Positions 17,524 through 24,873 of a stretch of 64,000 nt of DNA are shown in pieces. A program made the position numbers and the translations under genes. The stretch comes from JAPWJZ01 sp966211335. Lineage in GTDB: Bacteria > Pseudomonadota > Alphaproteobacteria > Micavibrionales > UBA2020. Within the stretch, counting starts at the first letter, position 1. Every line of letters starts with the position of its first letter. The notes under the pieces were generated by a model, which searched no databases, had not been told where the DNA came from, and saw only the letters and a list, made by a program, of their open reading frames with translations. The DNA lies in the NCBI GenBank assembly GCA_966211335.1, contig CBIHNF010000001.1, forward strand, positions 1,674,001 through 1,738,000, written 5' to 3'.

Positions 17524-17934
17524 ATGAGCCGTGAATATGCGATGTCCCGCGTCCGCGACGCCCTCGAAAAATCCGACGGCAACCATCTGAAGGCGCAGCG
17601 CCTGCTGTTGCAGCAGCTTGAAAAAGACCAATCGCTGCTCATGGGGCTTGTCGCCCCGCACCTGCAGAGCATTATCACCCATGCCATCAACCACGTCGGC
17701 GCGCCGGAAGGTGCAAAAAAATCGGCTGCCGTGCCCAAGAAAGTCGTCGTCTCCGACAAGAACGCCAGCGAGTTCGGCAAGGAGTTGCTGCAGGGCATGA
17801 AGGGCGGCCGTCCGCAGTTCGGTCAGGCCGAAGAGCGTGGTGCTGTCACCCGTCCCGGCCAAACCTCCCAAAAGCATATCGACACCATGATGGCGTTGGC
17901 GTCGAAGTCTAAAACGCCACCGAAAAAGAAATAA
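17524..17934 (+). CDS. Conserved hypothetical protein downstream of mfd
   Basis: I do not recognise a named family. The 136-residue soluble protein starts at an ATG (17524) with GGGAG seven bases upstream; the open frame could begin 30 bases earlier but lacks a ribosome site there. The first 60 residues look like an amphipathic helical bundle (SRVRDALEKSDGNHLKAQRLL resembles the helix-turn-helix packing seen in Fis-type tails, but too weakly to call). The remainder is Lys-, Gly- and Pro-rich and probably disordered, ending in a basic tail. No signal peptide or transmembrane segment is present. Confidence 0.7.
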   Translation: MSREYAMSRVRDALEKSDGNHLKAQRLLLQQLEKDQSLLMGLVAPHLQSIITHAINHVGAPEGAKKSAAVPKKVVVSDKNASEFGKELLQGMKGGRPQFGQAEERGAVTRPGQTSQKHIDTMMALASKSKTPPKKK

Positions 17935-18018
17935 TTCAATAGCTTAACGGAAATCTTTTTCCGGCCTGCGATGCGCGTGATATTATGTGTAATATCAAAA
18001 TCGCAAGGAGCCGTTTTC

Positions 18019-19242
18019 ATGACTCTTGATGCTGACAAAGCCGCGCAGGTTAAAGCGCAGGAAATGTTCAAGGCCGCCAAAGATGCCATGGCGGAAATGA
18101 AACAGCAGTTGAAAGAGGCAAAGAAAGATGTGGCAGCGCTATACCCGCGCGCCAATCTCGATGATGCGGCCGAGCTGAAGGCTGCCAAAGCGGATTACCA
18201 GTCATCCCTTAAAGTACATGTCATCAATGACCCGTCAGCGCCCGGCGCCGTCGAGCTCATGACCAAAATGTACGGGCTTTACGAGCAGGTCTTCCCGATC
18301 GAAGAGGAGAGGGAGGAGCTTGGCAAGCTGCTCGAACTCATGGGCAAGAACCACGACAAAGAGCTGCAAGCCAGCGGCGCGCCTTTCCGCGAGCAATGGA
18401 TTTTGCTTGAAGATAAAAACGGCGAAATCGTCGGCGCGCGCAATACAATCGTTTTCAGCGCCGCCAAAAATCCCGAGGTGCCGGACGGCGGCACGCAGCA
18501 TTTAATTTACGGCTTCGTCGACCCGCGGTTCCGCGCGCTTGGCCTAGGTGACTTCACCATGAAAATTGCCGAAGATGAAGCCCGCAAGTTCGTGGCCTCC
18601 ACCCTTCCGAACGGGGCAAAGCCGGGGGAGATCAGCCTCCTCGAAATATCCGAGCAGAATGCGCCACTGTTGATGACAATGTCTTCCATGCTCACCGATA
18701 CGGCCGGTGCCAAGACCGACCAGTTCTGGCGGCGGGAATATTACGAGTCTTTGGGCTTCCGCGAAATTGACTTCAATTACATCCAGCTGCCGCTGGAGCC
18801 TCGGGAAGACGGCGGCGTCGCCAGCCATGAACTGAATCTGATCACGCGCCGCGTTCACGGGCCGGATGTCGGGCCGGCAAAAGTCGAGGCAACCACGTCG
18901 ATAGACGCCGCAACCCTTCGTTTCCACCTCTATAACTTTTTTGACCGTTCGGTCGCCGCTGGAGGCTATGAAGTCAATGCCGACCCCGACTGGAAGGCTC
19001 AAGACAGCCAGCTGAGCGGCGAGATCGCGGTCCGCCCGAAACTCGACTTCAATTCCCTGAAGCAACAGACTTGGGACCTCATGGAGAGATACGTGAACAG
19101 TCCGAGCTTTACGACGGAAGGTTTTTCCGAAGTTTCGGTCGGTGACATGCTCGGCGTTAATACTGTGCCGCCACAGCCGAAACCTGTCGAGACTTCAGCC
19201 GGCGTGACAAAAAACAGGCAGCACAAAGCCGCTATGAATTAA
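18019..19242 (+). CDS. GNAT-fold acetyltransferase-like protein, long form
   Basis: This 407-residue protein starts at the ATG at 18019 with AAGGAG eight bases upstream. Residues ~1-40 are a charged helix; residues ~70-270 carry a GNAT-like domain with the acyl-CoA pyrophosphate loop RFRALGLGDFTMK, and a C-terminal ~120-residue extension follows. The block VFPIEEEREELGKLLEL and the later motif ending in NYIQLPLEP are shared in order with the protein at 20368-21186 (FPIDEERESLDKF, DYTQPP), so the two are paralogues. The acceptor substrate is unknown. It converges on the nitrilase-like gene, with both stop codons inside one TTAA. Confidence 0.7.
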   Translation: MTLDADKAAQVKAQEMFKAAKDAMAEMKQQLKEAKKDVAALYPRANLDDAAELKAAKADYQSSLKVHVINDPSAPGAVELMTKMYGLYEQVFPIEEEREELGKLLELMGKNHDKELQASGAPFREQWILLEDKNGEIVGARNTIVFSAAKNPEVPDGGTQHLIYGFVDPRFRALGLGDFTMKIAEDEARKFVASTLPNGAKPGEISLLEISEQNAPLLMTMSSMLTDTAGAKTDQFWRREYYESLGFREIDFNYIQLPLEPREDGGVASHELNLITRRVHGPDVGPAKVEATTSIDAATLRFHLYNFFDRSVAAGGYEVNADPDWKAQDSQLSGEIAVRPKLDFNSLKQQTWDLMERYVNSPSFTTEGFSEVSVGDMLGVNTVPPQPKPVETSAGVTKNRQHKAAMN

Positions 19243-20162
19243 CCTTTATTGACGATCTTCACGTGACCCGCATCCCAGGGGCCCGGCCAAGCCTCGGGGC
19301 CTTTGTGGCGCACGGCGCGGATATCGGCCAGCGGGATGTCGCGGGAAATCAGCGTTGCGCCGGCACCGGGGCCGGTGGGGCTCATCGCTAAGTCGCTGAA
19401 GATGCCGGTATGGCCAAAAACTTCCTCTGACGGCATGTAGACGGCGGCGCCGCTGTTAAAGCTTTCGCCGCGCGGCTTGCCGCCCTTGGTCGCCCCGCCG
19501 ACGTTGCCGACGACCGCCACGGCGGTCATCAGCTCCACCGCGCGGGCGCGGCAGCAGTTAAAGACTCGGTAGTAGCCGGCCGGCTTCACGGTCATGGAGG
19601 GCACGAGGAGCAGGTCGATGTCCTGCTGGGCCAGCTGGTGGGCGAGGGCGGGCATCTCGACGTCGAGGCAGATGACGAGGGACAGGCGGCAGCCGCGCCA
19701 GGTGAAGACGTTCACGGTGTCGCCGGTCTCGAACAGCCAGCCTTCCTCATAGTTTTTTTCGGACGGCGTCATGACCAACTTGTCGTGGAAAATGGGGTCG
19801 CGGTCGGGGAAGAACATCCAGCTGCGGTTGCGGCAGTTGCCGGTGGTTTCATGCCGCCAGCTGGTCGATCCTGCGACAAGCGCGACGCCGGTTTTTTGCG
19901 ACATTTGCTGGAGTTTAGGCCATATTTTGGCGGCGGTGTCCGCGATCCAGCCAATCTCTTCCTGCAGCTTCAGGGCAGGGGGCGCGAAGTGCATCCAGTG
20001 CTCGCCAAGGTGCTCCGGCATGAGCAGGATGTCGGCTTTTTCGGCGGCCGCTTTCTCCATCTGCTGCGCTGCAAGAGCCGTCCATTCGTCGGCTGACGCG
20101 AGCGGGTAGGAGAAGTTCGACACCCAGTGGGCGACGGTCATTTTGTCTTTGCTGATGGTCAT
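19239..20162 (-). CDS. Carbon-nitrogen hydrolase (nitrilase superfamily)
   Basis: This 307-residue amidohydrolase has the Glu-Lys-Cys triad of the superfamily: Glu in LLMPEHLGE, Lys in FHDKLVMTPSE, and Cys in LVICLDVEMP. The C-x-D-x-E-x-P pattern resembles the branch that occurs fused to GNAT domains in some bacteria. It would hydrolyse an amide or nitrile; the substrate is unknown. I chose the ATG at 20162 because AGGAGG lies five bases upstream; a longer frame to 20195 has no such site. It sits between two GNAT-like genes, convergent with one and divergent from the other. Confidence 0.85.
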   Translation of the reverse strand: MTISKDKMTVAHWVSNFSYPLASADEWTALAAQQMEKAAAEKADILLMPEHLGEHWMHFAPPALKLQEEIGWIADTAAKIWPKLQQMSQKTGVALVAGSTSWRHETTGNCRNRSWMFFPDRDPIFHDKLVMTPSEKNYEEGWLFETGDTVNVFTWRGCRLSLVICLDVEMPALAHQLAQQDIDLLLVPSMTVKPAGYYRVFNCCRARAVELMTAVAVVGNVGGATKGGKPRGESFNSGAAVYMPSEEVFGHTGIFSDLAMSPTGPGAGATLISRDIPLADIRAVRHKGPEAWPGPWDAGHVKIVNKG

Positions 20163-20231
20163 CTGGGCCTCCTGCTGGCGGCGCCGAGAAACCACGCGCC
20201 GAAAAAAATTTGCCTCGGGCGACGAATTTAC

Positions 20232-20259
20232 TTGATTCTGTCTGCAGATGTAATAATAA
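20232..20259 (+). promoter_or_regulatory. Possible sigma-70 promoter for the short GNAT gene
   Basis: TTGATT at 20232-20237 and TAATAA at 20254-20259 are separated by 16 bases in the 205-bp divergent gap. The start codon at 20368 would lie about 100 bases downstream. The match is by eye only. Confidence 0.35.
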
Positions 20260-20367
20260 ACGAATTAATCAGAAAATGTTGCGATGAGCAGATGATTGCT
20301 GGAGGGTGGGCCGTCAGGGTGCTGCCATGGATGTTTTGCCAATTCGACTCATGAGGGAGATTGAAGG

Positions 20368-21186
20368 ATGGTGTTACAGATCGCCAACATTACGAAGGAC
20401 ACCCCGCAGTTCATGCGGATCCTGGAGGAAGCCTACAACGACATCTACTTGCCCGCCTTCCCGATCGACGAGGAGCGCGAGAGCCTTGATAAGTTCAAAC
20501 GCGCCCTGAACGGCGAGTTCGACAAGGTTAAAATCGTCATTAATATCCTCGGGGAGAACCTCGAGGATCCCGAACACTATGTCCTGAAGGGCATGAGCGT
20601 CGGCTATTACTACGAATCCCAGAACGTCGGCCTGCTGGCCTATAACGCCATTTCGCCCCACCACCGCGAAAAGGGCCTCGGCAAACTCATGGTCGACAGC
20701 CGCATTTCCTCCATGCAGGAAATGTCGCGGGAGAACGGCCATGCGGAGCTGGGCGGCGTTTTCATCGAGGTCAATGACCCCTTCAAGGTGACGCCGGACA
20801 TGGATTCCATGGATCCGACCAAGCGCGTGACCATTTTCAAGGAATGGGGCGCCCGTCAGGTGCCGATCGACTACACCCAGCCGCCCGTATCGGCGGATGG
20901 CTATTACTGCGACTCCCTGCTGCTCATGAACTACCCCGTTGAAGGCAAATATGCCGACAAAAAGACGGTGGAGAAGTTCCTTCGCGCCATTTACCGCGAC
21001 TATCGTGCACAGGTGGTCGACCGTCCTGACGGTGGCAGCACCACCCACGTTGTTCGGGCGGATGACGATCATTACTTCAAGCAGATGAAGAAGCAGCTGG
21101 ACGCGCTGCCGGATGACGGCAAGCAGAAATGCCCCGGCCTTCCCGGCTACAAGGTCGGCGTGCCGCAGTTCCACTTCTTCCGTTAA
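20368..21186 (+). CDS. GNAT-fold acetyltransferase-like protein, short form
   Basis: This 272-residue soluble protein carries the GNAT acyl-CoA loop HHREKGLGKLMVDSR near residue 105. Around it the order of blocks (YLPAFPIDEERESLDKF, the loop, then FKEWGARQVPIDYTQPP and a YCDSLLLMNYPV strand) parallels the long form at 18019-19242, which marks it as a paralogue without the C-terminal extension. GGGAG lies about ten bases before the ATG. It reads away from the nitrilase-like gene and ends six bases short of the dioxygenase stop on the other strand. The acetyl acceptor is unknown. Confidence 0.75.
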   Translation: MVLQIANITKDTPQFMRILEEAYNDIYLPAFPIDEERESLDKFKRALNGEFDKVKIVINILGENLEDPEHYVLKGMSVGYYYESQNVGLLAYNAISPHHREKGLGKLMVDSRISSMQEMSRENGHAELGGVFIEVNDPFKVTPDMDSMDPTKRVTIFKEWGARQVPIDYTQPPVSADGYYCDSLLLMNYPVEGKYADKKTVEKFLRAIYRDYRAQVVDRPDGGSTTHVVRADDDHYFKQMKKQLDALPDDGKQKCPGLPGYKVGVPQFHFFR

Positions 21187-21192
21187 GCTTTA

Positions 21193-22020
21193 TTAAAGCC
21201 CGTAGCTGTAGGCCGAGACCACGGCGCCCATGACCGTGTCAGACAGGGCATGCTTGCCGATGTCGGCACCGGCAGCGCCTGCCACCACGTGGAGGGAGAT
21301 GAGATGCTCCTCCCGCGGGTGGGCTCTGCGGGCGTAGGGGGCTGAGGCCCAAGCGGCGAGTGACTTATCCCGCGCTGCCGCGTCAGGGGCCGTCGCAGCG
21401 GCCGTCAGCCAGTCGTCAAAGGCCTTGGACGCCGCAAGGGCATCTCCACCGCTGAAAAAGTCGCGCATGTTGTGGTAGCTCATCCCGCTGCCGATAATGG
21501 CCACGCCCTTGTCGCGGAGGCCCGCCAGCGCTTTACCTGCCGCCAGATGCGCCTCAGGGCTCAGGCCCTTCTTCATCGACAGCTGGATGATGGGAATGTC
21601 GGCCTTCGGGAAGGCGACCTTCAGCGGGACAAAGACGCCATGGTCATAGCCGCGCGTGGCATCGGCGCGGCTGGGGATGCCGGCCGCGGCAAGCGCAACC
21701 TGCACCTCCCGCGCCAGCGCAGGGTCGCCAGGGGCCGGGAAGGTAAGCTGGTAGGTTTCCGGCGGAAAGCCGGAGTAGTCAAAGATAAGCCCGGGTTTCG
21801 GGTTGCTTTGCACGGTGAATTCGTCTTCTTCCCAGTGCGAGGAGATGACGAGCAGGGCGCGGGGTTTGCGCGCCGCAATGTCCTCACCGAAGCGCTTCAG
21901 CCATGCGGCCATCTTGTCCCAGGTATCTGGCGGATCCCAGTCCATGAAGAAGCAGGGCCCGCCGCCATGGGGAATGAATACCGCCGGCTGTCTTGTATTG
22001 TCGGGCCCTGCTGTCGTCAT
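21193..22020 (-). CDS. Extradiol ring-cleavage dioxygenase, class III (DODA/YgiD type)
   Basis: This 275-residue enzyme is expected to cleave catechol-type rings with non-haem metal and oxygen. The class-III histidines can be seen: IPHGGGP at residue ~18, SSHWEE at ~61, and GYDHGVFVPL at ~126, with a further SYHNMRDF. This pattern is that of the plant DODA-like family that includes Escherichia coli YgiD. It starts ten bases after the azoreductase stop, so the two form an operon read leftwards from the HxlR divergent region. That partnership suggests a job in catechol or quinone detoxification rather than in a biosynthetic pathway. Confidence 0.88.
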   Translation of the reverse strand: MTTAGPDNTRQPAVFIPHGGGPCFFMDWDPPDTWDKMAAWLKRFGEDIAARKPRALLVISSHWEEDEFTVQSNPKPGLIFDYSGFPPETYQLTFPAPGDPALAREVQVALAAAGIPSRADATRGYDHGVFVPLKVAFPKADIPIIQLSMKKGLSPEAHLAAGKALAGLRDKGVAIIGSGMSYHNMRDFFSGGDALAASKAFDDWLTAAATAPDAAARDKSLAAWASAPYARRAHPREEHLISLHVVAGAAGADIGKHALSDTVMGAVVSAYSYGL

Positions 22021-22030
22021 GTTACCTCTC

Positions 22031-22651
22031 CTATGCCGCCTGTTTCACGGCGGCTTCGCTCTCGGCTTCCGCTTTCTGCAGCGCCGTCTTGACGGCCTCT
22101 TCGCCCATGCCAATCCCTTCGGCACGGATGAAAGTTACATCAGAAATGCCAATAAAGTTGAGAATCGTTCTCAAATAGGGCGTCACCAAATCCATCGCCG
22201 CCATCGGCCCCGCGGAATAGACCCCGCCCGTCGCAACGACGACAATCGCTTTTTTGCCCGTGACCAAACCTTGAATGCCGTCAGCGCCATACTGGAAAGT
22301 ACGACCCTTCCGAGTCACATGGTCGATCCAGGCTTTGAGTACGGACGGAATGCCGAAGTTCCACATCGGGGCGCCGATGACGAGGATGTCATTCCCCAGC
22401 AGTTCATCGACCGTTTCGTCCGAGAGTTTGATGGCCTGTTTCAAGGCGTCACTGCGCGCTTCCGCGGGCGTGTAATAGGCGTTGATGGTACTTTCCTCCA
22501 GATGCGGCAACGGAGAAGCGGAAAGGTCGCGCTCCGTCACTTTGGCGGCAGGGTGCTGTTTGCGCAGCTTTACCACCACATTGGCCGTCACCTGACGGGT
22601 GATAGACTGTGCGCCGCGGGGGCTGGATTCAATGACGAGAATGTTAGGCAT
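22031..22651 (-). CDS. azoR: FMN-dependent NADH:azo/quinone oxidoreductase (AzoR)
   Basis: AzoR is a flavodoxin-fold homodimer that reduces quinones and azo compounds by two-electron transfer. The 206 residues show the FMN phosphate loop ESSPRGAQSITR near residue 8, the APMWNFGIPSVLKAWID block near residue 95, and ATGGVYS near residue 145, all characteristic. It is the first gene of the azoR-dioxygenase operon. It starts 117 bp from the HxlR regulator on the opposite strand, across a region that holds an inverted repeat. Regulation by that regulator is inferred from the arrangement. Confidence 0.93.
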   Translation of the reverse strand: MPNILVIESSPRGAQSITRQVTANVVVKLRKQHPAAKVTERDLSASPLPHLEESTINAYYTPAEARSDALKQAIKLSDETVDELLGNDILVIGAPMWNFGIPSVLKAWIDHVTRKGRTFQYGADGIQGLVTGKKAIVVVATGGVYSAGPMAAMDLVTPYLRTILNFIGISDVTFIRAEGIGMGEEAVKTALQKAEAESEAAVKQAA

Positions 22652-22660
22652 AGAAATTTT

Positions 22661-22720
22661 CCTTCTTTGTTACTAATTTATACTTGATAATATAAAAGAA
22701 CTTGGTAATAAAAAAGAAGG
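22661..22720. promoter_or_regulatory. Inverted-repeat operator candidate for the HxlR regulator
   Basis: Arms CCTTCTTT (22661-22668) and AAAGAAGG (22713-22720) are exact complements. Inside them TTACTAA (22670-22676) pairs with TTGGTAA (22702-22708) with one mismatch. The A+T-rich centre would hold both divergent promoters. The site sits between azoR and the HxlR gene, where such regulators normally bind. Confidence 0.5.
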
Positions 22721-22768
22721 CACGTAAAACTGCCTCACGAACAACAAAGTAACAATTGGGAGTAACCC

Positions 22769-23164
22769 ATGGCCAAAACCGCAAAAACCCCCTGCGAGGA
22801 AACCGGCGACAAATGCCCGATGCGCGACATGCTGGCGCGGCTGGGTGATAAATGGACGATCCTTGTCGTCTTCACCCTCTCGACCGCCACGGGCTCGCGC
22901 ATGCGCTTTTCGCAGCTGCAGAAAGCCATCACCGGCATTTCCCAGCGGATGCTGACGCTGACCCTCCGCAACCTCGAGCGTGACGGCGTGGTGGAGCGTC
23001 ACTTCTTCCCCGAAGTGCCGCCGCGCGTCGAATACGAACTCACCATGCTCGGCAAGAACCTGCTGGTGCCGATCGGCCATCTGGTCAACTGGATTGAAGG
23101 CAACTGGCAGAAGATCGAAAAATCGCGTGCCGATTTCGATGCCAAGAAGCCGCTGAAGGATTAA
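22769..23164 (+). CDS. HxlR-family transcriptional regulator, two N-terminal cysteines
   Basis: This 131-residue winged-helix regulator has the HxlR core: CPMRDMLARLGDKWTILVV at residues ~16-34, FSQLQKAITGISQRMLT for the recognition helix, and LERDGVVERHFFPEVPPRVEYELT for the wing. Cys9 and Cys16 lie in the N-terminal segment, where YodB/HypR-type members keep their redox-sensing cysteine. GGGAG lies nine bases before the ATG. It is divergent from azoR and the dioxygenase. It shares a TTAA with the stop of the convergent gene at 23161. Confidence 0.9.
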   Translation: MAKTAKTPCEETGDKCPMRDMLARLGDKWTILVVFTLSTATGSRMRFSQLQKAITGISQRMLTLTLRNLERDGVVERHFFPEVPPRVEYELTMLGKNLLVPIGHLVNWIEGNWQKIEKSRADFDAKKPLKD

Positions 23165-23631
23165 GCCGTCACAACCGGCTTGCGCGTGAAGATCGCCGGC
23201 AGCACGTTGGCGTAGCTGGCGCCGAAGACGCGGCTGCGGGCAAAAACCTCGTCAGGGTCGAAAGACACTTCCAGCGATTTGCCGTCTTCGCTGTTCACAT
23301 CCACACGCACATTCTGTTTTGACGCCGCGCTGAGAAGGTTGCGAAAACCAACCATGCGCTCGATATCTTCGGTGCCGACATGGCTTTTGGCGTTGATGGT
23401 TAAAATGTGCGTGTTGAAGTCCTGCTGCACCACGGAAAGGCCGTTGGAATGCAGGTCGCGCTCTGGCGAAAAACGCGCATCGACAGGGGCGGGATGCGGC
23501 ACAATTTCCGCGACGCCGCGCAGCCAGCGGTCAATCTGCCCAAGCTCGATAACCTTTTGCAGGGGTAACTTTATATTGCTGAAATCATGAGACATTTTAG
23601 CGCCTTTGCCGGTAGCCTGAGATGCCGTCAT
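23161..23631 (-). CDS. Hypothetical protein
   Basis: I do not recognise this 156-residue protein. I took the ATG at 23631, which has AGGA nine bases upstream; starts at 23679 or 23595 are possible. There is no signal peptide or transmembrane helix. The sequence alternates hydrophobic strands (LSVVQQDFNTHILTI, VRVDVNSEDGKSLEVSFD) with helices, which suggests a small alpha/beta cytoplasmic domain. The gene converges on the HxlR gene with both stop codons inside one TTAA and is not part of the azoR operon. Confidence 0.6.
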   Translation of the reverse strand: MTASQATGKGAKMSHDFSNIKLPLQKVIELGQIDRWLRGVAEIVPHPAPVDARFSPERDLHSNGLSVVQQDFNTHILTINAKSHVGTEDIERMVGFRNLLSAASKQNVRVDVNSEDGKSLEVSFDPDEVFARSRVFGASYANVLPAIFTRKPVVTA

Positions 23632-23772
23632 CGTGTCTGTTCCTGTTACTATTTTATGTGAAAACCGCCTAATTGTCAAAGTAGGCAGAGCCCGAGTAAT
23701 TTCAAGGGAAAAGCCTGTTCTGCTTACCGTAAAAATGTTACGTTTTTCGCAGAATCTTACATAGGTCAGAAC

Positions 23773-24846
23773 ATGCAGCCTCAGAAACAGACAGCCATGC
23801 CCGATATTGCAAACGATGTTGCCGAAGCGCGCCGCAAACTACGCGAGGAATTCATTGCCAGCCTTGGCTACAAGGATGTGGTGCTGGAGGCGCTGCCGGC
23901 CGATGCGTCTTTCCGCCGCTATTACCGCCTGGCGGGGAAAGGCGCGGATAAAGCGATGCTGCTGATGCAGGACCCGCCGGACCGCCCGCATGTGCCCCCC
24001 TTCGTGATGGTGGAGCCTTTTGTCACCATCGCCGACCATATGCGGCACCTTGGCCTGCGCGCGCCGGAAATTTACGCGCGCGATATTCAAAACGGCCTGC
24101 TGCTGATCGAAGATTTTGGCGATGATACCTATACGCGCCTCCTCAACCGGGGCGTCGATGCGAAAGACCTGTATGAAGTCGCGGTCGATGTGCTGTCACA
24201 TCTGCACAAGCATCCGAAGCGCAGCGAAATCGACCTGCCGCATTACGACGACAAGCACCTGACCGATGAAGCCATGCTGCTGACGGACTGGTATTACCCC
24301 GCGCTCACCGGCAAGACCGCGCCGGAAACCCTGCGTGCTTCCTATGCCGCCGTCTGGAAAGATCTGTTTGCGAAAATGCCAAAAGACCAGTCGACCATGG
24401 TCCTGCGCGACTACCACGTGGATAACCTGATGCTGACCGCAGGGGAGGGCATTGCCCGCTGCGGCCTCCTCGATTTCCAGGACGCGCTGATCGGCCATTT
24501 CAGCTATGACCTGATGTCACTGCTGGAAGATGCGCGCCGCGATGTGCCGCAGGAATTGCAAAAGCATCTCTATGACCGCTACATGGCCGCTATGGGCCCG
24601 CTGGATCGCGCATCGTTCGACTATGCTTACCGCGTGCTGGCAGCCCAGCGACATGCGAAGGTGCTTGGCATTTTCGTGCGCCTGTTCGCCCGCGACGGCA
24701 AGGACCGCTACCTGCAGTTCATTCCGCATGTGCACAAGCTGTTCCTGCAAGCGCTGGACGCCCCCGCGCTGGCACCGCTGAAGGCCTGGTTTGCCGACAA
24801 CGACATTGATATCAAAGCGCCGCTTCAATTGGCGGCTAAAAAATAA
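23773..24846 (+). CDS. APH-fold sugar kinase (AmgK-like)
   Basis: This 357-residue phosphotransferase belongs to the aminoglycoside-phosphotransferase fold. The catalytic loop LRDYHVDNLM (Asp and Asn, residues ~215) and the metal-binding LLDFQDALIGHFSYDLMSLL follow the pattern of AmgK, the N-acetylmuramate/N-acetylglucosamine anomeric kinase of the cell-wall recycling route. An N-terminal ADASFRRYYRL block also fits. AmgK is usually next to a MurU nucleotidyltransferase and often tsaE; neither is here, so the substrate should be held as likely rather than certain. AGGT precedes the ATG at 23773 by seven bases. Confidence 0.8.
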   Translation: MQPQKQTAMPDIANDVAEARRKLREEFIASLGYKDVVLEALPADASFRRYYRLAGKGADKAMLLMQDPPDRPHVPPFVMVEPFVTIADHMRHLGLRAPEIYARDIQNGLLLIEDFGDDTYTRLLNRGVDAKDLYEVAVDVLSHLHKHPKRSEIDLPHYDDKHLTDEAMLLTDWYYPALTGKTAPETLRASYAAVWKDLFAKMPKDQSTMVLRDYHVDNLMLTAGEGIARCGLLDFQDALIGHFSYDLMSLLEDARRDVPQELQKHLYDRYMAAMGPLDRASFDYAYRVLAAQRHAKVLGIFVRLFARDGKDRYLQFIPHVHKLFLQALDAPALAPLKAWFADNDIDIKAPLQLAAKK

Positions 24847-24873
24847 GAAGAAACCCGACGAGGAGTGTGGACT

